A stretch of DNA of 64,000 bases from Rallus limicola (taxonomy: Eukaryota > Chordata > Aves > Gruiformes > Rallidae), in NCBI GenBank assembly GCA_022605955.1, contig JAKCOZ010000059.1:1-64000 (forward strand). Reading direction: 5' to 3'. Shown piece after piece: positions 12,316 through 25,140 of the stretch (position 1 is the stretch's first letter; each line of letters opens with the position of its first letter). Under the pieces are notes generated by a model. It saw only the letters and a list, made by a program, of their open reading frames with translations. It was not told where the DNA came from and did no database searches. Position numbers and translations under genes: made by a program.

Positions 12316-12400
12316 TGCTATGCTACTTGTGTTGTAGTATGACCTTGGAAAGGCTGCATAGTTGTTATGGTCTTCTTTCTCTGAAATGGGAAAAACACAT
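12316..12400 (+). mobile_element. Possible MIR-like SINE core relict
   Basis: The words 'tatgaccttggaaaggc', then 'tcttctttctctgaaatggg', match in order and spacing the MIR core ('tgtgaccttgggcaag' ... 'tttcctcatctgtaaaatgggg'). MIRs are tRNA-derived SINEs that amplified early in amniote history, so only degraded copies survive in birds. Neither end can be defined. Confidence 0.35.
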
Positions 12401-12409
12401 AACCTTTCC

Positions 12410-15400
12410 TGTACATGCTCCCAGATCCTTTTACTGTATCTGACATAATTCTAGAATCATGCAACTGAAGATTTTCAAAATTTTTCAGTAAAAAAGGGAG
12501 TATGTTTTTAAAAAGTATTTCCCTTCAGTTTTTTTATTAACTGTTGGATTATTTTTTTAATATAGTGTGCCATTAAGGAGGATTGAATCAGCCATGTGTA
12601 TGTGTTTAGTATTTGCATGTGTCTTGTTCTTTCTCTGCATCCTTGAGGAAGAAAGAGAAGTAACGTCTAGCAGCTAAGCTAGAGAAAGAACCTATAGACT
12701 GATACCAGTAGTAAGTGCTATATACTGGTGTTTAAAGGTGTGCACAGTTCTCTGTTGTGTAATATACATCAGGAAAAAAAGTGTTGATGATAATGATTTA
12801 ATCTCAAATTGAGCTGATTGGTGCAAAAGCTTTGAAGTCTCTATTTGGGCGCGCTCATAATGCGTGCAACTCACATTCCTTGCTTTTCTTTTTAAAGATA
12901 CAGATTGCCTTTGGTGTGAGAAAAGGTTAATAGAAGCTTTCCTTGATGCAGTGGACCAAAACTGAAGCCTTAAACACAGATCATCTGAAGTATTTGGTAG
13001 ATCACTTTAAAGTCCAGGCAGCTGATGGTCGGGCTCTGACACCTCCAATTCTGCAAGTACTTATGTGTGTCTAAACTGTTTTAAAATCAGTGTTACTTAA
13101 GCATGCACTTATTGTTAATTACGAGTTTAAGTGCTTTGCAGAACTGCAGGTTTAGTGATTTGGTAGATCAGATGTACTGGAAGCAGCTCTTATCAATACT
13201 GCAAATATTGTATTAGAGTTTTACAGTCCTCAAAGTCCTCAGGTCTTTGTATTGCTATTATGTAAATGAATCATAACCTAAGTCCCAGCCTGCAGTTTCA
13301 TTCTTGTCCTGGGATTTTTCCAGCCTTTGTTTGCATTTTCTGTTACATAACCACTATTTACGTTCTTAAATTTCGCAGGATTTTTCTTTCTTTTCCATTC
13401 CTTTACAGTTACCCTGAGAAATAAACTAGATGCCTGTGGGAAAAGGAATAGGGAAAGGGGAGTACAAGGAATAAAATTAATCATGCCTGTGCATAAAGAG
13501 GGACATGGTAGCTATTTATACAGTAGTATAAATACCAGATTAGAAGGATTTAAAATGTTACTGCTCTGTAGGTCTTACAAGGTGTTGTGAACTCTTAGGT
13601 TGGTTTTGCCTCACCACTTCTGAGGAAGGCTTACTCTAACATGACAGACATTTGCTTCCATTTTTCATATTTATAGCACATACCAGTCCTCCTAAACTAT
13701 TTCCCAACCTGCTGCTTGCTACTTGAAAGAGGGGCTGTTTTATGCTTGCTGGGGAGGACTGCCTGCTGATAACTGTGCTCCTAATCTCACCAGATCTCAA
13801 ATGATTCATTGCAGATTAGTGGACTCTACGCTTGTGAATCCCCAAACACATTTGACAGCCTGTCCCTTCTATGTACTCAGTACTGGGTATAGATTTGCCA
13901 TTCCTTAAGGAGAGGGATACTTTGCTTGTCCTATTACCCCCAAACTGCTCGCATTATGTGGGGGAAATAGTTTATTCTTTCTTGCTAAGAAAGTAATAAC
14001 TTTTTAATTATCAACTAGGCAATAAATTCCTGGAAGTACAGAAACAAAAGGTGGTGTCATGATATATTGAAATGTGCCTCTGTACTTCTGAGTAAAGGTC
14101 TTTCCTGCCAGAGCAAGCATCACAGTCCCAAAAAACAAGCTGCTGTTCTGGAAGTTATTTCTTACACTCAGTCCCTTTCCTTGATCAATGTTACCAACAG
14201 GCACACCTCATTTATTAGGTAGCTACTAAGTGCAAATTAATCTATGAAGTAGTCCCTGGAGCAGAGCTGCCTCTTCTGATTATTTCTCTCAGACTTCTAG
14301 CTCTTTGTGGCAGGAAGAAATGCAAACAATACTTCTCTGGACTTCTTTAGCACATGGCCAATTCTGGTATGTTGAGGGCACTATGCTATACGTAAGTTTA
14401 TTTCCATACTATTATCCTAGCCTAGGAAGTTTACATTTCAGTTGATAGTTTCTGTTGCAAATGGCTTAGGAAGAAAAAAGCATCTCAATGTCTCTCAACA
14501 TTTTGGCATACAATTCATCCTGCATTTCATGTGCTTTATTTTATCTGTTCTACATAAGACATGTTTTTTGCCTTGATTATTTTCTTGCCTGTGAGGTGAG
14601 AGCTAAATGTCAGTCAGTGTGCATGACAAATTACTTTTCTTTTGTGCAGATTACCTTGAAAACACTAAAGGTGCTGTTGGCAGTTGGGTAGGCTGTCAAG
14701 AGGGTTGAGGAGAGTATTCTTGTTTCAGCAGAAGCCGAGGAGGGGGAGAAATTACTGCAGGCTTGCTCAGGAGGGGAGGCTCAAGGAACAGTCTAGGTTA
14801 TTTGTGGTACATGCTGAAATATGTTATAATTGTGGAAGGAAGCATTTCTTAGTGAAAATGTGAGTAGGAAAGAAACAGATATTCTGTTAAGACTTTTGTG
14901 TGTACAATGCTCTTGAGAAGGCCCTTTTATTTAAGTTATTAAGGTCTGGAACCAGAAGCTGCTGCCTGTACTGGAAGCTGGCTAGACTGAAGGCTGGTGT
15001 GCACTTGAGGTAGCAAAGTCCTCAGATTCATCTGACCAACGTCTTGTTGACGTTGGAGCCATTATTAAACATTCGCCTTGAAATGGACATGGGGCTGGCA
15101 GTAATGACAGATGTTTTTAACAGTCTCTATGGAAATAGAAGAATTGACAAGTTATGCAGCTGGAGACCTATTGTCCCTGGGGAAAAGGACATCTTCCATG
15201 TAGTTGCTGTAGGTGTCAGGTAAAGGCATTAATTTGTAAAGTGTATGTTGGATTTGAGCTTCTGGTGTGACAAAACACTGGAATATAGAGTAGTGAGTCT
15301 GAGGGCAACTTTCTCTCTTGTCAGGATCATTAGTGGTTAAACAAAGATGTTGGGTAGGGATTAGCTTTCTGGTAGAACCAGTGTGCATCTTACAGCTGTT

Positions 15401-17400
15401 AAGTGCTTACTGCACAATATTTTAAAGCATTCAAGGAAGTGTTTTTGTACATGGGAACTAATTATCTTTGCATGTGATCTTCTGTAGTCAGGGTATAACT
15501 CCAGCCACCTGAGAAAGTCTGCAGAGTTTTTTTGCTACTGTGCCATGGTTATGGAAAAAAACCCCACAAAATCTTACCCTGGAAAAGGTGGAATCTATAA
15601 GTGTTTAATATATAGGATGCCTAAATATTGTTGTTATAAAGAAAAGAGCAATATCTTTTTTTACTTTTAGAGTGAATAGCAATATAATGTTGATGCTTGG
15701 TCAGATATTTGTAGAGTTCAGCTTTGATTAGAGGTCTTTGTAGAGGTAACCTAGTCTAGGGTTGAAAGATGCATAATTCCTCACAGATGGTGTGAGTTCC
15801 CTGTGCTGTTTGAGGATGGTTTAGAAAGGGACTGCAATAATTCTGTAGCTCTCAGGGAATGAATATATGCAAATAGTGTGCCGATACCCTGCTGAATGGA
15901 GTCACACACTGTCAAAATCAATGCAAGTGAAGATCAATGTAGAGAATTCTGCATAGTACTTTGTTTATTTGTTCTACTTCTTTTCTGGTCAGGAGTGGTC
16001 TCCTTGAAGCCCTGTGCACTCTCCCTTTTCCAGCTGTTAAGAACATTGAATGAGTGTTTTTAAATCAAAATTGCTGCTTTATGGGGTTATTTTGCTATGT
16101 GAGTTGCATGTTTAAATGTGCATAATTTCACAGATTAAACCCACAGGCTTTTGCTTTCCTGTGCCTAAAAACATGATCTATAAAGAATTGATTTTCCTTG
16201 GCCTGTTTCAAGATGCAAATCTATATTCATCTTACTGAAATGCGTATTTGAGATCTATATAATCGGAATTCATCCTTAGACTCAGTATATTTTTGGGAAA
16301 GGGTGAAGAAGAGATGAAAATCAATCCAACTGTTCAGTTCAGCTGGAAATTAAGTCAGTTTCACTGATATTCCTACTAATATCTCGATCATAACCAGTAG
16401 TGGCAGTTTCTAGAAGCACTGCCATACTCAAGTGAGGGACTTTTTTAAGCCAGCTGTTTTATTTCACCAGCTGTAAATAATTCTGTCTCTGGAGGCAAGG
16501 AATAGCACTCTGGGGCTTCCATCTTTAAACCTCTGGTTCAACTCTAGTACAGGCCCATGTTGTCCCCTTCCAAACAGCATTTATACAGTATCATAATCCT
16601 TATTATTAAAAAAAAATGATGCATTTACATGATGAATGACTTTAAATTACTTTGCTAAGCTGTAGGTCTTGTTCTATTCCTGAGAAGATAAGAAGTTTGG
16701 CCCACACCTCAGCCATCCTGACACAGGTGGAAAACAGGTATCCTGCTATCAGTGCTGTCTGCCTCTGTCAGAAGCCACATTTTCAGTGTGCTACCATTGT
16801 GGTATCTTTTCTAACTGCATGATGAAATTCAGTTCTGAGCTGTCATCACTTACTATATTGGCATACTGGGTTGTTTCATCACTGAGAATTCCCTTTGGTA
16901 AAAGAGTGAGATTTGTGCATGTGTAGTATCCATGTGATGTTAGTTAGTGGTCAATATATGGGCCCTGCCATAGTCTTCAAAGTCCACTAGCACTCATTTG
17001 CAGGAGAGTTATCTCTTCCCCAAGCAAGAAAGTGCTGATTACCTAAGAGAAGTAAATGGAACCGTATGGGTCTTCACATGGTTGTGCCGTTCCTCTGGAA
17101 AGTGCTGCTAGACCCCCTAACCTTGTTCAGTAGCCAGGCCACCTTACTGACTTGAGCTCCCTGACCCCTGCCATCTTTTAGTGAGCTACTTTTAAAACAT
17201 CTAAAGGAGATATGGTCAGGAAGTCTCACATGTGGGCTGCTGCATGCTGGGACGGGTGTACCTGCCCTGGGACCAGCGGGCAGCAAGCATAGCTCAGGGC
17301 ATGCAAGCCCTAGGACCCATTTGGGAGAGGGCTGTTTATAATATTTTCAGACAGTTCTCCTGTGCTTTTGTGTTTTCTTTAGCCACTCCTAATTCACAGG
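12410..17400. other. Non-coding stretch, no recognised gene
   Basis: No recognised coding exon or transposon. A short perfect hairpin lies at 15036-15056. A moderately GC-richer patch with a few CpGs spans roughly 17060-17300, just before the RFX-type site at 17419. The 78-codon minus frame at 15152-15388 has no domain. Confidence 0.55.
15036..15056. repeat. Perfect 8-bp stem, 5-nt loop hairpin
   Basis: CCAACGTC is separated by TTGTT from its exact reverse complement GACGTTGG. The arms carry a CpG each in an otherwise CpG-poor setting. About one such stem per loop size is expected by chance in 64 kb, so function is not implied. It could be a binding-site palindrome. Confidence 0.6.
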
Positions 17401-17417
17401 CGTGATGATATTTTTTT

Positions 17418-17432
17418 GGTTGCCTGGCAACC
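17418..17432. promoter_or_regulatory. Perfect RFX/X-box-type palindrome
   Basis: GTTGCCTGGCAAC occupies 17419-17431: two exact inverted 6-bp halves around a single T, extended by one more G/C pair on each side. RFX-family winged-helix factors bind inverted GTTGCC/GGCAAC half-sites such as the X-box and the EF-C element, and control ciliary and MHC class II genes among others. A CAGCTG E-box (17432-17437) directly abuts it. A GC-richer patch lies 100-350 bp upstream. No adjacent gene is recognisable, so this would be a distal or intronic site. The sequence match is strong, while function is inferred. Confidence 0.6.
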
Positions 17433-17437
17433 AGCTG

Positions 17438-20400
17438 AGGGCATATCAGATGGTAAGTGGGACTTCAATGTCTGGATTTTGTTTGTTTTCAGGCAGTGTC
17501 AGAATAGGTGATACTATGTTCAGATTGATTAATATTTACTTTCTATGTAGTATTACGTCATTATTTTCATTATTGATAAAGAATGATGGTAAATGCTTTG
17601 GTTGCTTGGAGAGGAAAGCAGCACACTTGCTGGAGCCCATGCTAGGCAGTCTCTCTGAAAACTGCCCCCAAGCAGCAATGCCGCTGCAGTTTTGTTCTGT
17701 CCCAAGCACTCCTGTCCTGCTTCTGAGCACACGCTACTGGTAATCCAAAGCTGAGAGGTGCCTGGAGTGAGAATAAAAATGTCACACCCATTAAAAATGA
17801 ACAGACAAGAAAGAAAATCTCCAAAATGCTGTGTTGCTCTTAGGATGGGGTTTTGGTTTCTTTCCTGTCTGTGAAAGTGCATTACTATCAGCACCAGCTT
17901 TCTAACTAGGGGCTAGTCAGCACCAGTACTTTTCTCAGTGTAGGTTTCAGTTTTTCAATGTCAAGTTCTTTCATTTGTGTACAAAAGAAAACACTCAAAT
18001 TGTGAAAATACAATCTTTACATAGCCACTGTCATTAACTCTTATAGAAAGAGGAACTAAGTCCAGTGTCATTCCATCATAACTGATGTCCTTTCTGACAT
18101 GTTGCTACCCACTGTGCAATGTAATAAAGTGGTAATAATGTTTGAAGCTTCTTTTGAAAAAAAGCAGGTAGGAAATAGATTGTGACTATGTGGTATGGGA
18201 AGGGTGTCTGCGAATCCAGAGTTGCTTTCATGTGACTCAAAAAGTAGGTAAGAATTGTCAGAATTCCAATGAAAAAAAGAAATTCAGAGTCCTTATTGGC
18301 ACCAAATCTTAATGGTTTTGATTTTTCAAATGCCTTGTGCAATCAGTATGGTACCAAGGTCAGTGAGGTTGCTTATGGGGTTGTGTGTTGCTCAGGGGCA
18401 GATAGGCTGCTAAGCTTGCAGTTACACAGTGAGGCCAGCTGTCAAAATGAATTTTTTGTTGTTATTACAACCACAAATGGGTATCTGAATAAGACTGTGA
18501 AGGGGTTTTGCTGTTGGGTTGGTTTTTTTTTTCTTTTCCTGGAGAAATAAGTCAGTATTAGACAGAGACAAAGGCATCTTTCTTGCCATTTTCCTTTTTC
18601 CTTCTCTCTCAATGTTCTTGTGTGCTTCTGGTTTGTGAAAACGCTTTTGGACTCTGAGAAGTGTGTTAAAAAAAAAAAAAAGCCACATTACTATGAGATA
18701 TATAGGATGATAGTCACTAAAGGACCTAGGGGTAAGATAGCGCATAAAGATGTTCCAGAATACTTCACTACTTCCTAAATCCAGTTTGATAATTAGAGAG
18801 ATGGATCATCAAGGATCTGCTGGGCTAGTACTGAAAGAGATATGAAGGTTTGACCGCTATCTGAAAGAATATAAAGTCTAGGCCCTTGTAGTGTTGGCAG
18901 CCTACCACTTTTGCTGTCAATCAGCACTGAAAGGTAGGTGAGACACTATATGCTGCCTGACCAACAGCCAGTAGCTTGCAGCAATGCCACTGATTGTGGG
19001 TCAGTGCCAGCTGCGTGTTGACACCTCAACAGCTCGTTGACATGTGGAGATTCTGCCAGTAGTTTTGCTGCCAAAGGTATTGATGCAAAAGTCAAGTTTG
19101 CTGAGGTAATTTAATAAAGCCCTAACTTGGGCAGGCTTTTAGTTTTGCACACATTCTACAACATTGGTAGAGCGAGGGGATACAGGAGTGGCCATTGCCC
19201 TGTGAAAGCCAGATTTACTCACACTCTTCTGCAAGCAGAACTTGCCTACCTGCACCACAGGTACATTCTGCAACAGTGAGATAGCATGTGTTTAAGCTAT
19301 ATCCTACATTTATAACTCTTTCTCCTTGGGTGTGTTGGGATTTTTAAATTTTATTTGGGGCGTGTATGTGGCTCTTGCATATCCACATTTGGTAATAAGT
19401 GAAAAATGTAATTTGAAAAGGTAACTGATTATTTGTAGATGATTTATGTTCTGGTTGCTGGTGGTTATTTCTATGCTGGTAAATAGGAACTATGTAAACT
19501 GCTACATGTCTTGGGTAATTTTATGCCATATGCTCTATGGTTGCAGACAAAGTTGCTGTAATCAGTGTTAGCAAGTGTATTTGTGCGACATAAATGTGAG
19601 TTAAAATTGATGCCTGGCAGTTTGGAAACAGCTCTCATCAAGAACACACAAAGATGATAGTACAGTTGGTGGTGGTTTAAATAGTGCTCACAGAGATTGT
19701 TTGGTGCTTCCTATTGAGTATCTTTCTTTGACAGCTCTTAACATTTGTAGGTTGATGTTTTTTCTATAAAGCAAACTTCATTTAGTCATTTTTAAAAAAA
19801 AACATATTCAAAACCATTAAGTGTTTGCCTTCAGCATAATCAGGTCCATATTGTTCATTCAGAGGCTTGTTAAAGGAATGCAGACATTCAAAACAGATAA
19901 TTCATCCCTAAGACTGCTGCAGTTGTATATGCTACTCCAACCCTTGCACGCATGGTAGAAAAGGAATTTAACTGTTGTATTTTATGCATATATTCCTACT
20001 TTTGCCACCAGTGGCTGCTCATATTTGTATTTTAATGGGCTATAATAACAATTTAACATGTCAGCTCTTTGTGTCTGGGATGTTGGAGTTGAGCCCCATA
20101 TCGACTCCTAAGAAACTTACACTAGAAACAGTAACCGCATTCTAGGTCAGCTTGGCTAAATGTTGGTATATGTATAGTAAAATCTTTAAGGGATAATATA
20201 TTACGTGGATGAATGGAGCGGGATAAGAACAATGTAAATATTGCAAAGAAAATAGTGTAATTTTGTAGCAATACTGTCCTTTTTTTTGGTGATGCTATAC
20301 GTGTGGTTAACTTTTGGAACTAGAATGGCTAAATTGTTAACTGACTATGACATGACTTATTTTTTTCTTCGTTAACAAGAAGTGATTTTGGAACATGTAC

Positions 20401-22309
20401 TTCTGTTGCTTACTTTATAAGGAAATAAAACTGTTCACTAGTTTTTTTCCAGTAGAGTGTGGCTATTCAGAAATATGTTAAGGTCAAATGCTTATTCAGT
20501 TTTTATTCAGACTTTAGTGGGGTAGAATTGCCATTTATGTCAATCTAAGATGATTTTTTACTCATAAGCAATTTAGCTATAGGCTTGGTCTAAATTTCAG
20601 ATATATGCCACTGGTCACCAAATTTCAGCCCTATCTTCTCATTAGAGAACCCATGCTTTACAGAAAGCCAAGCATTAACCGTTGTTTGTTGACTCTTCAG
20701 AGAAAATTCAGCACCATGTAGTGCAGCTTATCTACAGTGTGTTTGGATGTGAACTGAGAGAACGTTTAATTTGCCTAACGTGCACCTCTGCCATTCAAGA
20801 TGGATGCAATGAGCTAGCTGAGCAGTCAACACGCTGCAATCCTACATTTGTTTTTATAATTTTTTAATCTAGAGTCTCTAGGCTGTGAAAAAGTGACTTG
20901 GTTCCCTTTAAAACCTACTGGCTAATTAATCATGGTTGCAGAGTGCTGTTGCAGGCAGCTTCTTATAACATTTGATTAATAATAAGTGCTGATATGGGGA
21001 ATGTATTACAGTGAGCAGGATCACATCTGGCAAGTCATCATGGCTACTCGCGGCTCTGCACTGTAAGCAGTTTTTCCCCCCAAAATGTGTTGACCTGATT
21101 CTATGCTGTTAAATTCTCAAGTGATAGCTACTACCTTGTAGTGTACATCATATGTCCAATTCACAGCTTGAGACTTTGGGAAGCAGGCACAAGCAGAGAC
21201 TGCTGCGCAGGCATTTCGATCTCTCAGCTCACCAACTTCCTTTTTGTTTCTTAAGCAAAATGTCGTAAGTATCAGATGGGCAAATTTGTCATGACTGCAA
21301 ATTTTTTCCACATCTAATCAGCAGTGTGATTATTCTTAAACAAGTGTTTCTGTATATAAAATAAGATTGTAGATTCTGAATTTTGTGTGATTAAATATTT
21401 AAGAAGAAAGTTGAGCTAAAATAGTTTAATGAAACAGAGTGCAAAAACACTGGTCTCGGGGAAAATGCAGTCTCCTTTTTTTCTCAGCTGGGAGAAGCTA
21501 GGTACTTTCACAAGCAAATGATGCTTCTGTGGATTCATCTTCCTTTTATTTCACTAGACTTTCAATCAGGCACTTCTTGTGTGGATCTTCCACACTCTTA
21601 ATGTGTGAATTTTTTCTCTATGCATAATATAGCAAGACAAATTCTTGCAGAACATGTACGTTCTTTTTTTAAAAATGGGGTTAAGTCCCTTCTACGTTTG
21701 CAGTAAGCGAAATCTAGGAATGGCAAGTGACTAACGTTACAGAAAAATATTTTAATTAATACCTGAAAGACAATTATGTAACATTTAATTTTGTATTATA
21801 GTTTTCTATAATGTGACTAAGCAAGGACTAAATGCATCCTGATTTGAAGCATAAATTCCAGAGACTGTCTTTCAGGTTTTTGAAGGCAGAAACTGGACCA
21901 TAGCTCCTTTTAGATTTCTTGATCTACCTATCTTTGGAACATTAAAGGTTCTACTTCTTACTACAGGTTGAAATACTTGCAAAGTACAACTGAATATGTT
22001 ACAGATTATTAGGGGTTTTTCTTATTTTGAGGGAGGAGAAGATTTGTACTTGATACCCCTTTAAGTAAGGTCTGAGACACAGCCTGCCAGAGTGTGTTCG
22101 TTAATTTTCAGTCGCTAAATTTTAGTCTAATGAACACTGGAAGGAAGGGGTCTTGGGTACCATGTCAGAATATGTGTTTGCATGACATGTTGTGATAAGC
22201 TTTGAAGTCTGTCGCTATTTATATATTAATTTTTATTACCTATTAATTGTTAACTATATCAATATTCGTGATTGAAAACTTGTTACCCAATTTACCGTCT
22301 GGGCTTCCA
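17438..22309. other. Non-coding stretch, no recognised gene
   Basis: No recognisable exon or transposon. There is a 14-A run at 18668-18681. A CTCF-like word at about 20003-20018 is partial only. The stretch about 20860-21060 is rich in homeodomain-like TAAT/ATTA words and could be a conserved regulatory element, but that cannot be judged from one sequence. Confidence 0.5.
18668..18681 (+). repeat. 14-bp poly-A run
   Basis: The run is uninterrupted. No polyadenylation signal or retrocopy body was seen upstream, so it is treated as a simple repeat. Confidence 0.85.
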
Positions 22310-22332
22310 TATTTTTTTTTTATTCTATTCTA

Positions 22333-22361
22333 CCCCTCCTCCCCCCCTGCCCCCCCTCCCC
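22333..22361 (-). repeat. C-rich tract with minus-strand G-quadruplex motif
   Basis: Plus-strand C-runs of 4 (22333-22336), 7 (22341-22347), 7 (22350-22356) and 4 (22358-22361) are separated by 4, 2 and 1 bases. On the minus strand this fits the standard G-quadruplex pattern of four runs of at least three Gs with loops of 1-7. It follows a T-rich patch and runs directly into a (CA)n repeat. Confidence 0.8.
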
Positions 22362-22376
22362 ACACACACACACACA
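22361..22376 (+). repeat. (CA)8 microsatellite
   Basis: Eight uninterrupted CA units immediately follow the C-rich tract. This is probably a polymorphic microsatellite. Confidence 0.9.
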
Positions 22377-24727
22377 TTGCTGCAATAAGGAAAACTTGGT
22401 TTGAAGTTAATAGAAAAGAATTTGTACCACCTTTCTGTCTGAGATACAGGGGAAGGATTGCCTGCCATGATGTCAACATGAGTACTGGTAATCAATTGTG
22501 AGTCTTTTAATGATGCGTACTGAAAGTTTTCCTTGTCCTCAATTCAGAGCTATTTTCAGTACTGACTCAGAATGGGCTAACACCAAGATTTACAATCAGC
22601 TTTCATCGTTTCCTGTTGTTTCTATCAGGGTATCTTATCTTAAACATAAATGCAGTAAAACAGTCATTTTTAAAAGCAAAGCTATCCTGGTAATCATGAT
22701 GAATTGTTCCCATAACCTGTGTCAATGGAAGGAAAATGCATGACTGAATAGTACTGCAGCATTGTAAGAATTAGCAAGATGAATGGCATGCTTAAAGCAA
22801 ACTGGTGCCTTCCAGGTGGGCCAGACCAGAAAGCATTAAGAGGTTTTATACTTGTTCTATCTTGACAATGCAATCCTGATAACAGTGATGTTTTAAAGTT
22901 TAATGAACATGAATGCTTCTATGCATTCAAGTATATAGTCATGACTGCTGGTTCTTCTGCGAGGTGGTAAGAAAGCCTTCACTATTTTAGACTAAGAGAA
23001 GTCTGACATAACCAATATGACAGCACATAATAGGACTTGGGACCATATTTTGGTAGGGTAAAAGATAACTTCTCTTAGGTGGACATAATATGCAAGATGG
23101 GGACTGACGTGTAGGAAGGAGTCGTCAATTATTCTTCATCTCAGTAGAATAGTGTTGGAAAAGGTCCTGTAGCCTTTGCTTCTGGAGTGCCCTGTCTTCT
23201 CTTCTTGAAACATAGCCTGCCAAAGCTAGCTTTTAATTTCCTGATTTAGGCTAATAAAAACATAACAACAATATAAAACTAGTGAATTATATTAACAGAA
23301 CTTCTAAAATTATTATAGTTTGCACATACACTTAATGTGCTAATCTGTCCTGATTCAGTAGCTGGTTATATCTGCAAATATTTCAAAGCTAAGATGCTCA
23401 GACAAACTTAAAGGTGTGGTATGTAAAAACCCTGTTAGGGCTGAAAAGCATCCCTGAATCAGGAACTATAATCCAATCGTGTAATAGGATTGGTATAAAT
23501 ATAATCCTATTACTAAGCTATGTGCTTGCATGTCAGAATGAGCAGTGAATAAAGGCTAGAAGATGTTTGGGTCATGTTGCTCTTTCAAAACACATAATTC
23601 TTGTGTGCCTTTGTAATACACACAAATTTAGAAGGCAGATTTGAGTGTAGGCTGCAACTTCATGCCACAGATTAATTTTTCTAAAAAACTGAGCTGTCAG
23701 TTGTTGGGTTTTTTTTTCATTCTCATTGAGCAGTATTGAAAAGTGAAGCTGATATGACTTAATTTTAATAAACCTCGTTACCCATGATGCAAAACCAAAA
23801 AAAAAGATGCCAAATGAAGTAAAACCACATTTAGTGTCAGAAAGGAGAAATTATTTATCTGTGAAAAATATACCGTTTTATGCAGTTGATAAGAACAATG
23901 CTAAATGGCTCATGTCATGTAATTAGCAGATATACTATATTAATCCACTAACAATGTAAAAACCAGCAAGCATTTGTTGAAAGCCAAATATATATGGTGA
24001 TTGACATGGATTGCTGAGTCTCTTGAATTATAGTCATGAAGAGGTTAGCAAATTAAGCGCCTTTGCCCTTTCCTGCCACATTAATCTTGCAAAGATGACA
24101 CTGAGAACATTTTGTGCAAGTATCATGCCAAAGAAGTGCTAGCAGTAGCTTTTTTTGGTCCGCTTCTTGTCATCAGCCTTGAGGTACAAGACACCCAAAA
24201 AGGATCTGCACTCCACACTTCTAGTTTTGATGCCTGAAATTGCTATGACTATTACAGTAGGGCAATAATTTTCTTTGGAAGTTTCATTTCTCAAAACTCA
24301 CCGGGTGTCAAATACTTTCATGTGCCCGATTCTGTTTCCAGAGTAGTGCCAGGTGTGTTTTTTGGATATAGCATGACATAGGAAGCTTTTCTCTGTCAAT
24401 CCGGTGTAATGGTATAACTATCAATTATGCAAATCTGATTTTGGTTAACAGACTTTGAAGCCCTACCCTCTCCTAAGTAACTATGCATGGAAACATATTT
24501 ACATGTGCAAGTGCTATTTTAAATAGAATTAAATATGTAGGAAGTGAGATTGAATTGTCTGCTCACCCCTTGATGTGTTGTTTCCAGTTCAGGGTCTGTA
24601 AAGCCTTGTGGTGAATCTTTGTGCTACTGCCACCCACCAGGTACTTCATTTCAGGTGGCAACGTGCATCCCAAGTGGGAAAACATTTCAGTTACCATCCA
24701 TTGGTATGTGGTAAAGCAGGAGCAGCA
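22377..24727. other. Non-coding stretch, no recognised gene
   Basis: No recognised exon or transposon. It contains the hairpin at 23481-23513 and an octamer word ATGCAAAT at 24427-24434. The piece at 23860-24110 reads like typical conserved non-coding sequence, but this is impression only. Confidence 0.5.
23481..23513. repeat. 11-bp perfect stem hairpin, 11-nt loop
   Basis: GTAATAGGATT (23481-23491) pairs exactly with AATCCTATTAC (23503-23513) across an 11-base loop. The left arm also belongs to a competing smaller stem: CCAATC at 23473-23478 with GATTGG at 23488-23493. The stem is too short for a typical microRNA precursor. It may be a decayed inverted-repeat element or a chance structure. 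Confidence 0.7.
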
Positions 24728-25140
24728 AGAACTCTGAGATTCAACAAGGTTCAGTGCTGGGTCCTGCACTTGGGCCACAACCACCCCATGCAATGCTTAG
24801 AGAAGAATGGCTGTAAAGCTGCCAGGCAGAAAAGGACCTGGAAGTGTTGGTCAACATCTGACTGAATATGTGCCCAGGTGGCCAAGGTGGCCAACGGCAT
24901 CCTGGCCTTTGTCCAAAATAGTGTGTTCAGCAGGACTAGGGAAATTATTGTTCCCCCTGTACTCGGCTCTGGTGAGGCTACACCTCAAATACTGCATTCA
25001 GTTTTGGGCCCCTCACTACAAAAAAGGCATTGAAGTGCTGGAGCATGTCCAAAGAAGAGCAACAAAGCTGGTGAAGGCTCTAGAGGACAAGTCTTATGAG
25101 GAGTGGCTGAAAACCTAGTTGTGTAGCCCGTAGTTTCATT
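24728..25140 (+). mobile_element. CR1 LINE fragment, sense, 3' end missing
   Basis: Sense-strand CR1 text is clear from about 24728 ('gagattcaacaagg', 'gtcctgcacttgggcc') through 'gccaacggcatcctggcctt', 'ccccctgtactcggctctgg', 'ttttgggcccctcactacaa' and 'gtcttatgaggagtggctga' (to about 25119), with a degraded continuation to about 25140. Translated, this is the region encoding VLHLGHN, then [35 protein letters not shown] and SYEEWLK. These belong to the C-terminal part of ORF2 beyond the RT catalytic core. Frames are disrupted near 24860. The remaining ORF2 tail, 3' UTR and terminal repeat are absent, so the copy has lost its 3' end after insertion. Confidence 0.93.

Noticed and set aside
15152..15388. 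78-codon minus-strand frame with protein-like composition
   Set aside because: No ordered motifs or splice sites. It serves as a reminder that protein-like text does arise by chance here.
20003..20018. CTCF-like word near 20 kb
   Set aside because: Only the first half of the motif matches; the G-run is broken.
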